Below are positions 22,677 through 30,344 of a stretch of DNA of 64,000 nucleotides, one piece after another. Within the stretch, counting starts at the first letter, position 1; each line of letters starts with the position of its first letter. The stretch comes from Brevibacterium aurantiacum (GTDB lineage Bacteria > Actinomycetota > Actinomycetes > Actinomycetales > Brevibacteriaceae). The stretch spans positions 62,001-126,000 of the forward strand of contig NZ_VLTK01000006.1 in the NCBI RefSeq assembly GCF_007558825.1, in the 5' to 3' direction. Below the pieces are notes generated by a model. The model was not told where the DNA came from. It ran no database searches and saw only the letters and a program-made list of their open reading frames with translations. Made by a program: the position numbers and the translations under genes.

Positions 22677-23978
22677 ATGAGCTCCTCCACCGCGAATCCG
22701 CAGCAAGAACCCGTACTCGAGGCAACTCCGGAACGTCTCCTTGCCGCACGCAAGGCCGTCATCTCCAGCTCGATCGGTGCAGCCCTCGAATGGTTCGACA
22801 TCATCGTCTTCGCGTCGTTCGCCGTCGTGATCTCGGAGATCTTCTATCCTGAGGGTGATCCGGTCTTCTCCCTCATCCTCACGTTCGCCACATTCGCGAT
22901 CTCCTACCTGGTCCGCCCCATCGGTGGTCTGGTCCTGGGCCGATTCGCCGATCGGCGCGGACGTAAGCCGGCGCTGACCCTGACACTGTTCCTCATGATG
23001 CTCGGCACGCTGCTCATGGCGATTGCCCCGACCTATTCGCAGATCGGAATCTGGGGCGCGCTCATCATCCTGACTTCCCGCCTGCTGCAGGGCTTCTCCG
23101 CCGGCGGCGAGTTCGGCACGGCGACGACCTTCCTCGTTGAGACCGCACCGCACCGGAAGATGTACTATGCCTCTTGGCAGATCGCCAGCCAGGGAGCGTC
23201 GATGGCATTGGCCTCGGCCTTCGGATTCGCCCTCAACACTTATCTCTCCGATGAAGCGCTCCATTCGTGGGGGTGGAGGGTGCCGTTCCTCATCGGTCTC
23301 CTCGTCGGACCCGTCGGACTCTACATCCGGTCCAAACTCGACGAGACTGAGGAGTTCACGTCGAGGCCTCCGGCAAAGTCGCCCCTGCGCACGCTCTTCG
23401 CCAACCACTGGGGTCGCATCCTCGCAGCCTCCGCGTCGGTCGGTGTCGCCACGATCTCCGTGTACATGATCCTCTTCATGCCGACCTTCGCAATGTCCAA
23501 CCTGGGCATCTCACCGACAGCAGCCTACCTCGGCGGCATTCTGGCCGGTCTGATCTGCCTGATCGGCTCACCGCTGGTTGGTCGCTTTGCCGATCGCGTC
23601 GGTCCCGCGCGGATCATGACCTATGCCGCGGTCGCGGCCCTGGTGCTCGCGTGGCCGCTGTTCCAGCTCATCGTCACCCAGCGCAGCGTGCCCGCGTTCA
23701 TCTTCGTCATCGCCGTGCTCGGTGTGATCATGGCGTTCTACTTCGCGCCGCTGCCCGGCATGCTCTCCGTGCTGTTCCCCGCCGAGATCAGGGGCACAGG
23801 GCTGTCCACGGCCTACAACATCGGCGTGACGCTCCTCGGCGGCATCGCTCCCTTGGTGCTCACGTGGCTGCTCGATATCACCGATTCTCTGAACTCGCCG
23901 AGCGTCTATTACATGGGAGTCGCCGTGCTCTCCCTCATCGGCCTGTTCTTCGTCCGCAGGCACTACGGACAGCGCTGA
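22677..23978 (+). CDS. MFS transporter, metabolite:H+ symporter (MHS) family
   Basis: A 433-residue twelve-helix major facilitator. SSIGAALEWFDIIVFASFA at helix 1 and GRFADRRGRKPAL in the helix 2-3 loop are the MHS (ProP/KgtP/ShiA-like) signatures, as is LLQGFSAGGEFGTATTFLVE in helix 4. MHS members import organic acids, betaines or proline with protons. It follows the M20 deacylase by five bases and ends at a strong terminator, so the two form a unit. The substrate is probably related to the deacylase substrate. Confidence 0.9.
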   Translation: MSSSTANPQQEPVLEATPERLLAARKAVISSSIGAALEWFDIIVFASFAVVISEIFYPEGDPVFSLILTFATFAISYLVRPIGGLVLGRFADRRGRKPALTLTLFLMMLGTLLMAIAPTYSQIGIWGALIILTSRLLQGFSAGGEFGTATTFLVETAPHRKMYYASWQIASQGASMALASAFGFALNTYLSDEALHSWGWRVPFLIGLLVGPVGLYIRSKLDETEEFTSRPPAKSPLRTLFANHWGRILAASASVGVATISVYMILFMPTFAMSNLGISPTAAYLGGILAGLICLIGSPLVGRFADRVGPARIMTYAAVAALVLAWPLFQLIVTQRSVPAFIFVIAVLGVIMAFYFAPLPGMLSVLFPAEIRGTGLSTAYNIGVTLLGGIAPLVLTWLLDITDSLNSPSVYYMGVAVLSLIGLFFVRRHYGQR

Positions 23979-24040
23979 GGCTGCACTGGCCACACGGGTG
24001 CACTCGGCATAGTCGCGCCATGCATTGCGCCATCGGTAGT

Positions 24041-24092
24041 CAGGCTGCGGAACAATACACAGGTTGCAAGCCGTGTACTGTTCCGCAGCCTG
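24041..24092 (+). terminator. terminator hairpin after the MFS gene
   Basis: A 20-bp stem with one mismatch (arms 24041-24060 and 24073-24092) closes a 12-base loop 62 bp after the transporter stop. No U-tract follows, as is common in actinobacterial terminators. Confidence 0.75.
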
Positions 24093-24177
24093 AGTCGTCT
24101 TCCGGCCCGACACCATGATTGTCGACCTGAACTTCCCATAGGCGACGGAGCAACCGAGATGGCTGGGAGCATACAGA

Positions 24178-24217
24178 AACGTCGAGGGGACACTCTATAA
24201 AGTGTCCCCTCGACGTT
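24178..24217. terminator. bidirectional terminator, MFS / rplI
   Basis: A perfect 17-bp stem (24178-24194 with 24201-24217) and a CTATAA loop lie between the converging plus-strand argE-MFS unit and minus-strand rpsF-ssb-rpsR-rplI operon, 62 bp past the rplI stop. It is likely to act in both directions. Confidence 0.8.
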
Positions 24218-24279
24218 CAGCTCTGCTTTCGACTACGAGTCGAACTGACCAACGGCCAGTCAGACTCGCTGCGGAAGCA

Positions 24280-24738
24280 TCAGGCCTTGCCGACGACCTC
24301 GAACTTGGCGTTCGCGGTGATCTCGTCGTTGACGCGCACGGTAGCGGTGTAGCTGCCGGAGGTCTTGACGTGAGCAGGCAGTGCAACCTGACGACGATCG
24401 AAGTCGTGTCCGGTTGCGGTGTTCAGCGCCTCGGCCACAAGTGCCGGGGTCACGGCGCCGAAGAGGCGGCCGTTCTTGCCGGACTTGAGCTCGATGCGAG
24501 CGCTGGAGGATTCCAGCTGAGCCTTGACCTTGACTGCTTCATCGTGGTCGGCGATCTGCTTGGCCTGGCGGGTCTTGCGGAGAGCAAGGACATGCTTCTC
24601 TGCACCGGCGGACCATGCGGATGCCCAGCCACGGGGCAGCAGCAGGTTACGTGCGTATCCGGCGCGAACCTCGACGATGTCGCCGGCGGCTCCCAGACCA
24701 TCAACTTCCTGGTTAAGAATTACTTTACGGTTTGACAT
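24280..24738 (-). CDS. rplI: 50S ribosomal protein L9
   Basis: A 152-residue L9. The N-terminal RNA-binding domain starts MSNRKVILNQEVDGLGAAGD with GYARNLLLPRGWA, the family signature. A long central helix (about residues 42-75) links to the C-terminal domain beginning KSGKNGRLFGAVT. It binds domain V of 23S rRNA near the L1 stalk base. It is last in the rpsF-ssb-rpsR-rplI operon, which ends at the hairpin at 24178. Confidence 0.98.
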   Translation of the reverse strand: MSNRKVILNQEVDGLGAAGDIVEVRAGYARNLLLPRGWASAWSAGAEKHVLALRKTRQAKQIADHDEAVKVKAQLESSSARIELKSGKNGRLFGAVTPALVAEALNTATGHDFDRRQVALPAHVKTSGSYTATVRVNDEITANAKFEVVGKA

Positions 24739-24753
24739 GTTCTCACCCTCCGA

Positions 24754-24993
24754 TCAGCGAGCAGTGCTCGAGTAGGGCAGAAGTGCCATCTCGCGGGCGT
24801 TCTTAACGGCCTTCGCGATGACGCGCTGTTCCTGCACGGTCACGCCGGTGACGCGACGGGCACGGATCTTGCCGCGGTCGGAAATGAACTTACGGAGCGT
24901 AGCGGTGTCCTTGTAGTGGATCTTCGCCGCTTCGCCCTTCTTGAGCGGATTAGCCTTCTTCTTGATAGGCTTCCGGATCTCTGGCTTGGCCAT
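24754..24993 (-). CDS. rpsR: 30S ribosomal protein S18, zinc-free form
   Basis: A 79-residue S18, with DYKD replaced by [20 protein letters not shown] and the conserved [20 protein letters not shown]. There is no CxxC near the N-terminus, so it is the cysteine-free form that does not bind zinc; that form is usual as the main S18 in several Micrococcales. It pairs with S6 on the 30S platform. It is in operon between ssb and rplI. Confidence 0.97.
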   Translation of the reverse strand: MAKPEIRKPIKKKANPLKKGEAAKIHYKDTATLRKFISDRGKIRARRVTGVTVQEQRVIAKAVKNAREMALLPYSSTAR

Positions 24994-25029
24994 GAGTATC
25001 TCCTGATTTACGAAATGTCTTGAACGTGT

Positions 25030-25671
25030 TTAGAACGGTGGTTCATCGGCGCCCGGGTTGCCCCAGCCGCCGTTGCCGCCCTGTGGACTCGATGATGCCC
25101 ACGGGTCATTCGCCGGTGCGCTGTTCCCCTGGCTGTAACCGCCCTGGCGCTGACCACCCTGCTGCGAGCCACCCTGTTGTGGGTTGCCCTGCTGCGGGTT
25201 GTTGCCCCAGCCCGACGACTGCTGCTGAGAGAAGCCGCCCTGCTGGGGGCCTCCGCCCTGCTGCGCTCCGCCGAAGTTACCGCCACCGGAGAATCCGCCT
25301 CCGCTGCGTTCGTTCTTCGTCACCTGAGCGGTGGCGCGTCGCAGGCTGGGGCCGACTTCGTCGACGTCCAGTTCCATGACGGTGCGCTTTTCGCCCTCTT
25401 TGGTTTCGAAGGACCGCGACTTGAGGCGGCCCTGAACGACGACCCGAGTACCACGCTGCAAGGATTCGGCTACGTTTTCGCCCATCTCACGCCACACCGA
25501 GCAGCGAAGGAACAGGGTTTCCCCGTCCTTGAACTCGTTGGACTGACGGTCGAACATACGCGGCGTCGAAGCCACGGTGAAGTTTGCGACCGCAGCACCG
25601 TTGGGTGTGAAGCGCAGCTCGGGATCACTTGTCAGGTTCCCGACGACCGTGATGACTGTTTCGCCTGCCAT
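25030..25671 (-). CDS. ssb: single-stranded DNA-binding protein
   Basis: A 213-residue SSB. The OB-fold occupies about residues 1-112 ([51 protein letters not shown]). It is followed by a Gly/Gln-rich disordered linker of repeated GG and QQGG blocks (about 120-200) and the acidic tip DEPPF, which recruits repair and replication proteins. The linker is long but normal for actinobacterial SsbA. It lies between rpsF and rpsR as in most bacteria. Confidence 0.97.
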   Translation of the reverse strand: MAGETVITVVGNLTSDPELRFTPNGAAVANFTVASTPRMFDRQSNEFKDGETLFLRCSVWREMGENVAESLQRGTRVVVQGRLKSRSFETKEGEKRTVMELDVDEVGPSLRRATAQVTKNERSGGGFSGGGNFGGAQQGGGPQQGGFSQQQSSGWGNNPQQGNPQQGGSQQGGQRQGGYSQGNSAPANDPWASSSPQGGNGGWGNPGADEPPF

Positions 25672-25704
25672 TGACTGCTCCTTGAAACGAGGTGCTTGAC
25701 GCTG

Positions 25705-25995
25705 TTACTTGGCGTCTGGGCGGAGGATCTTGGTGCGCAGGACGGACTCGTTGAGTCCGAGCTGGCGATCGAGTTCCTTGGTCGTTGCGGGCTCTGCGTG
25801 GAAATCAACCACGACGTAGAAGCCTTCGGACTTCTTCTGGATGTCGTAGGCGAAGCGCCTGCGTCCCCAGATGTCCACGTTGTCGACGGTTCCGTTTTCA
25901 GCCGGGACAACCTTCATCAGTTTGTCCACGGTGTCAGCCAACGTCCGCTCTTCGGTTTCGTTGTCAAGAATGAGCATGAGCTCGTAATGACGCAT
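25705..25995 (-). CDS. rpsF: 30S ribosomal protein S6
   Basis: A 96-residue S6 beginning [20 protein letters not shown], with [21 protein letters not shown] and [11 protein letters not shown], the hallmark strands. It binds S18 and 16S rRNA in the platform of the small subunit. GAGGAGGTG precedes the ATG. First gene of the rpsF-ssb-rpsR-rplI operon; the leader may contain a regulatory hairpin (26025-26041). Confidence 0.97.
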   Translation of the reverse strand: MRHYELMLILDNETEERTLADTVDKLMKVVPAENGTVDNVDIWGRRRFAYDIQKKSEGFYVVVDFHAEPATTKELDRQLGLNESVLRTKILRPDAK

Positions 25996-26024
25996 CTGTC
26001 ACCCACCTCCTCTGGTCTTTGCGG

Positions 26025-26041
26025 CCATGGTCGTTCCATGG
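26025..26041 (-). promoter_or_regulatory. hairpin in the rpsF leader
   Basis: CCATGG-TCGTT-CCATGG forms a short hairpin 30 bp before the rpsF start; one further G-C pair extends it. S6 operons often have an autoregulatory S6:S18-binding element with a CCG bulge and ACC in a loop. ACC and CCG are both close by here, but I could not fold them into the consensus, so this is only a candidate. Confidence 0.25.
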
Positions 26042-26132
26042 CAGGAGGGCATATGCATGTCCGTTCCAGCCCCCACGATGGTCGTGAAATGGGAACAGAC
26101 CTCCACAGTCTAGTGGACGCGCACCGGTGGTG

Positions 26133-27458
26133 TCATGTCGGATTCCCGTGCCCTTGGACACGGATCGTCGGGCGGTCGTCTTCGACGCGCCGAGGAGGTT
26201 CTGCCCTGAGCAGTCGACCGCGGATTCGTCGCCGGTACAGATTCTCACCCGCGCAGATGACGACTGCGACGAGGACGAGCAGTCGCAGGAGAGTCAGGAG
26301 TGCGACGAAGGTCGGTTCGAGGCCTTTGTCCGCTTCGATCGCGGTCACGTCGCCGAGGTGGATGGCAATGGCGAAGGCCGCCTCCGCCAGCGCCCAGAAG
26401 ATGAGCACCCACCAGCGACGGACTGTGAGGGCGAAGAACGGCAGGATCCAGAGACTGTCCCAGGGCATCATCCCCGGCGCCAGCAGCAGGCAGCCACCGA
26501 TGAGGAGGCAGGCGGCGACGGCTGGGTCGAGTCCGGCTCGGCGCACCATGTACAGCGCGATGGTGACCGCGACGATGACACCCGCACTGGCGATGATCCA
26601 CACCGGTGCCCACACCTCGGCGGTTCCCAGTCGCGCCATGACCAGGATCGAGGCGAAGGATCCGCCGTCGACAGCCTCGCGCATCCAGTCCAAGATCCGT
26701 TCGATGGCGCTGCCGTCGATAACCAGGATGAGCGCCGAGGTGATTGTGAGCGCGGCGAACATCATCCGCGGATCCCGGGGGCGCAGTCTCCCGGCCGGGT
26801 GCGGCCCAGCGAGACAGAGGGCGAGCACTACCAGAAGAGCCAGCGGGTTGACGAAGGAGGCTATGCCGAGGAGCGCCCCGGACAGCCACGGTCGAGGGGT
26901 CACCGGCGATGATCCGAAGAAGATGACCATGGCCCAGAGACTCAGCGCCAAGGCCACCGGGTCCAGAGTCGAGCCCAAAGTGAAGAGGATGACCGGCGAG
27001 GCGAAGGCCGCGACCAGCCAAGCTCGCTGCCTGGCGAGGACCAGAAGTGCGACGCCGAGAGCGGCGAAGGCGATCACGTTGACGATGAGAACGAACGTCA
27101 TGAAGACGGAGACGTCGTCGGTCACGAGCTTCATGAGTTGGACGAAGCGGGCGTCGATCACCGACAGGCCGGTCATCCCTCCGTGGGAGCGGCCGAGGGC
27201 TTCTTCAGGGTTGGTCTGGCCAAGGAATGCCGTGGACAGAGGTCCGGAGCACATCCTCGCCGAGGCGGACGGCTGTTCGTAGCCCGAACTCAGGCAGGGC
27301 CCCTGCAGGGCGAGGGCGAGAAAGGTCAACAGGCCGAGGATGCCGGCAAAGATGTAGGCCTGGCCACGCCTGAATCGTGCTCCCGCAGATGCGAGGTGAA
27401 TGCCGTCCGGACCGCCGAGCAGAGGCTCGGCGATCCGGGTGCTGGACTGAGAAGGCAT
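26133..27458 (-). CDS. multi-pass membrane glycosyltransferase-like protein (GT87-like)
   Basis: A 441-residue protein with about ten hydrophobic helices and a short polar C-terminus rich in Arg. It lies between a class A PBP gene and rpsF, the position held in Mycobacterium by Rv0051, a GT87/DUF2029-like polyprenyl-phosphate mannosyltransferase-type membrane protein. Helix pattern and a large loop after helix 1 (STAFLGQTNPEEALGRSHGG region) are compatible with that family, but no catalytic motif can be named with certainty. It probably acts in cell-envelope glycan assembly. GTG or ATG at 27458 is the outer start; the first 25 residues are cytoplasmic. Confidence 0.65.
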   Translation of the reverse strand: MPSQSSTRIAEPLLGGPDGIHLASAGARFRRGQAYIFAGILGLLTFLALALQGPCLSSGYEQPSASARMCSGPLSTAFLGQTNPEEALGRSHGGMTGLSVIDARFVQLMKLVTDDVSVFMTFVLIVNVIAFAALGVALLVLARQRAWLVAAFASPVILFTLGSTLDPVALALSLWAMVIFFGSSPVTPRPWLSGALLGIASFVNPLALLVVLALCLAGPHPAGRLRPRDPRMMFAALTITSALILVIDGSAIERILDWMREAVDGGSFASILVMARLGTAEVWAPVWIIASAGVIVAVTIALYMVRRAGLDPAVAACLLIGGCLLLAPGMMPWDSLWILPFFALTVRRWWVLIFWALAEAAFAIAIHLGDVTAIEADKGLEPTFVALLTLLRLLVLVAVVICAGENLYRRRIRGRLLRAEPPRRVEDDRPTIRVQGHGNPT

Positions 27459-27495
27459 GACTAGAGGCTACCGGCCCGAGGGCCGAAGGCTGTTG

Positions 27496-29958
27496 TCAGC
27501 CTCCGAGTCCGGCGTCGTCACCGTCAGCATCTAGAGCGCCGCCGCCGGTGGCATCGCCGCCGCCGCCGGTGTCGCCACCGCCGTTATTGCCACCGCCGCC
27601 GGTGTCACCTCCACCCCCGGTATCGCCACCGCCTCCGGTGTCACCACCGCCGCCGGTATCGCCACCGCCTCCAGTGTCTCCGGTGTCGCCATCGTTCGAT
27701 CCGCCCTCGGCATCCTTAGACGAGCCATTATCCTCGCGGCCGTCTTTCGAGTCCTTGGAGTCCTTGCCGTCGTCCTCCGAGTCCTTCGAACCGTCGGCGT
27801 CCTTATCTTTATCCTTGTCTTCGTCGTCCTTCGGCTTCTCGCTCGGCTCGTCGACTGGGGCCTTCTCGTCGGACCCGTCGCCGCCATCGCTGCCGCTCGG
27901 GGCCTCGGGTTCAGGCGCCTTCGGTTCGGGTTTCGGAACCGCCGGAGCGTTGGTGTTCTTAGGCTTCGGCTTGTCCGGCAGTTCTCCGCGCTCGGGGAAC
28001 TGTTCGACCTTGGTTCCCTGGAGCGCGTCCTGCATGTACTCAGTCCACACTTGAACCGGGAACGATCCGCCCGTGACCTCGCCGCGGCCGCCGTAGGAGC
28101 CGATCGACATCTGCTTGCCGTCGACCTCACGGTAGAGGACCACTGATGTCGCAAGATTCGGGGTGTAGCCCGAGAACCAGGCCGCCGTGTTGTTGTTCGT
28201 CGTACCGGTCTTGCCCGCTGCTGGTCGTCCGAGCTGCTGGGCATAGCTGCCCGAGCCGCCGTTGATGACCTGCTGCAGAGCGAACGAGGTCTCAGCTCCC
28301 ACCGCCTTGTCGAAGACGCGCTTGCCCTTCGCCTCGCCCTTGTAGACCTCCGTGTCGTCGGCCCCCTGGGTGACTTCCTTGATCGTGTGCGTGTCATGGT
28401 GGACACCGTTGGCTGCGAAGGTCGCGTAGGCCGAGGCCATGTCGATCGGCTTCACGCTTGGCGTTCCGAGCACGTTCGAGGGGTTAGGTGTGAGTCCGAT
28501 GGAGCATCCGCCCGTGTCACCGGACTCCATCTCCTTGTCCGTGCAGTTGCCGCTCAGGCCCGCTCGCTGTGCCACGTCAACGGTCTTGTCCGGGCCGACC
28601 TGGACATTGAGCGCGGCATAGGCCGTATTGATCGAGGACTGAGTGGCCTTGAGCAGACTCACGGGTCCGTAGCTCGTATTGCCGAAGTTCGACAGCTCCC
28701 ATGGAGTGCCGTCGTTGTTCAGGGTCGTCGGACTCGCACCCGGGTAGGTGTCGGTGAGTCGTACACCGTTCTCAAGCCCAGCCACCAAGGCGAAGGGCTT
28801 GAAGGTCGAACCGGCCTGTACATGGCTCTGTGTCGAAGCGTTGAAAGCCTGATCGAGGTAGTTCTTACCGCCGTAGAAGGCCTCGATTCCTCCGTTGTCC
28901 GGATTGATCGAGACCAAGCCCGTCTGCAGACCCTCCGGCTGATCGGACGGCAGGTTCTTGATGGCCTTCTCGGCCTGCTTCATCCGGTCCTCGTCGAAGG
29001 TGGTCGTGATGTTATAGCCACCACGGTCGAGCTGCGCCTCGGTGATGTCGAGCTTGCGCAGGGCCTCACGGCGGACGAAGTCCCACATGTAGCCCTTTTG
29101 GCCGGACAGTGAAGATTCTTTGTTCTGCTTCTTCACCTTCGGCATCTCGATCTTGGCTGCCTGCTCCTCAGTGATGAAGCCCTCATCAACCATCGACTTC
29201 ACGACGTAGTCGAAACGATCCTGGTAGACCTCGGGGTTGTCCGATGGATCGGCGGCTCCTGGGCGCTGGATCATCGCTGCCAGCAATGCCGACTCGCTGA
29301 CGTCGAGGTCCTTCGCCGACTTATCGAAGTAGTTCTGGCTGGCAACCTCGATGCCGTAGGACCGGCGTCCGAGGTAGATGGTGTTGAGGTAGTTGGCAAG
29401 GATGTCGTCCTTGCTCTGCTGCTGATCGATCTTCAGCGAGATGAACATCTCCTTGATCTTGCGATCGAAGGAGTGCTCGTTCGTGAGGTAGAAGTTCTTC
29501 ACGTACTGCTGCGTGATGGTCGATCCACCACCGGCGTACTGATTGGTCGCCACACCGACGACTGCGCGGGAGAGTCCCTTGATGGAGATTCCGCGATTCT
29601 CGTAGAACGAGGTATCTTCCGCAGCGACCGCCGCCTTCTGCATCGGCTCGGAGATCTCATCGATTCTGACCGACTTCCGGTCCTCGACCTTGTACTGCCC
29701 GATGGGTGTCTTGCCATCGTTGTAGTAGATGGTCGAGGTCTGACCTGTGGCCTCTTGATTGGGTTCGGGGACGTCTGTGGTCGCATATCCGATCGAGAAC
29801 AGCACGCACAAGAGAATGACGATGCTGAGTCCGCCGACGACGAGCAGCCGGATGCTGGGCAGAAAACGCGTCCATCCGTGCACGCCTGAGCGCGGATAGT
29901 TGAGAATATTCTTCGTCTTCTTGCCTCTGGTTTTGGCTTGTCTTTGTCCCTTAGCCAC
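27496..29958 (-). CDS. ponA: class A penicillin-binding protein (PBP1A/PonA type)
   Basis: An 820-residue bifunctional peptidoglycan synthase. The order is a Lys/Arg-rich cytoplasmic tail (1-34), one membrane helix (about 36-58), a GT51 glycosyltransferase with EDTSFYENRGI (114-124) and GGSTITQQ (144-151), and a transpeptidase with SxxK at Ser384 (STFK), an SSIN motif and KTGT at Lys583. From about residue 675 comes a disordered tail: Pro/Lys/Glu-rich, then Asp/Lys/Ser-rich, then GDTGGG repeats. The start GTG at 29958 follows GGAGG. Mycobacterial PonA1 sits in the same place and also has a long C-terminal tail. The roughly 390-bp region upstream should contain its promoter. Confidence 0.93.
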   Translation of the reverse strand: MAKGQRQAKTRGKKTKNILNYPRSGVHGWTRFLPSIRLLVVGGLSIVILLCVLFSIGYATTDVPEPNQEATGQTSTIYYNDGKTPIGQYKVEDRKSVRIDEISEPMQKAAVAAEDTSFYENRGISIKGLSRAVVGVATNQYAGGGSTITQQYVKNFYLTNEHSFDRKIKEMFISLKIDQQQSKDDILANYLNTIYLGRRSYGIEVASQNYFDKSAKDLDVSESALLAAMIQRPGAADPSDNPEVYQDRFDYVVKSMVDEGFITEEQAAKIEMPKVKKQNKESSLSGQKGYMWDFVRREALRKLDITEAQLDRGGYNITTTFDEDRMKQAEKAIKNLPSDQPEGLQTGLVSINPDNGGIEAFYGGKNYLDQAFNASTQSHVQAGSTFKPFALVAGLENGVRLTDTYPGASPTTLNNDGTPWELSNFGNTSYGPVSLLKATQSSINTAYAALNVQVGPDKTVDVAQRAGLSGNCTDKEMESGDTGGCSIGLTPNPSNVLGTPSVKPIDMASAYATFAANGVHHDTHTIKEVTQGADDTEVYKGEAKGKRVFDKAVGAETSFALQQVINGGSGSYAQQLGRPAAGKTGTTNNNTAAWFSGYTPNLATSVVLYREVDGKQMSIGSYGGRGEVTGGSFPVQVWTEYMQDALQGTKVEQFPERGELPDKPKPKNTNAPAVPKPEPKAPEPEAPSGSDGGDGSDEKAPVDEPSEKPKDDEDKDKDKDADGSKDSEDDGKDSKDSKDGREDNGSSKDAEGGSNDGDTGDTGGGGDTGGGGDTGGGGDTGGGGDTGGGGNNGGGDTGGGGDATGGGALDADGDDAGLGG
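27568..27687 (-). repeat. 18-bp tandem repeats coding for GDTGGG in the PBP tail
   Basis: Four units of 18 bp run without interruption from 27601 to 27672 and degenerate units flank them; each encodes Gly-Asp-Thr-Gly-Gly-Gly. Units differ at synonymous positions (GGTGTC/GGTATC alternate), so the array is not a fresh duplication, but copy number may still vary between strains. Confidence 0.85.
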
Positions 29959-30319
29959 CCAAGGTCCTCCAGGTCAGTTGGCCTGCCGCATTGCGTGGCG
30001 ACGAGGTTCGATAAGGTCACACTTGAGCTTCAGTCTGGCACGCCTTCTTTGGAACGGGATGAAAATCCCCTGAATCCAGCGCCCAGTCACCCCAGTTGTT
30101 ACTTTCCAGCACATATGAGTAGAGTCGTATGTCCACTCTCACCAGGGATTTTACTGTCACACCCAGGTATCGACCACACCAAGTGGCGAATTGCTCACAT
30201 TTAGCTATTTTTTCAACTATCAGCCGCCTGTCGGCCCATCATTGTGCATAGAACTGTGCACTCCCGAGCCCAACTGCTCTGTGAGAGTAGGGGGCCGACG
30301 AATACTTTCCGAGCAGATT
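29959..30319. other. intergenic region upstream of ponA
   Basis: No gene is seen. On the minus strand TAAAAT near 30153 is a possible -10 for ponA, implying a leader of almost 190 bases with a small GGGAT-TTTC-ATCCC hairpin near 30067. At 30230-30299 the arms GTCGGCCC (30230-30237) and GGGCCGAC (30292-30299) could close a 70-base stem-loop holding a CTCT-GTG-AGAG hairpin. A T-rich patch (TATTTTTTC) is near 30207. Confidence 0.35.
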
Positions 30320-30343
30320 CGCCCTCAAAAATCGCCGAGGGCG
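30320..30343 (-). terminator. terminator hairpin after the acyl-CoA synthetase
   Basis: CGCCCTC (30320-30326) and GAGGGCG (30337-30343) form a 7-bp stem around a 10-base loop directly after the synthetase stop codon (30345-30347) on the minus strand. Confidence 0.5.
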
Positions 30344-30344
30344 G

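Noticed and set aside
27568..27687. Possible CRISPR array
   Set aside because: 18-bp units without spacers, in frame within a coding sequence; no cas genes in the window.
27548..28054. Proline/serine-rich ORF antisense to the PBP tail
   Set aside because: Produced by reverse reading of the GDTGGG and Asp/Ser-rich repeats.
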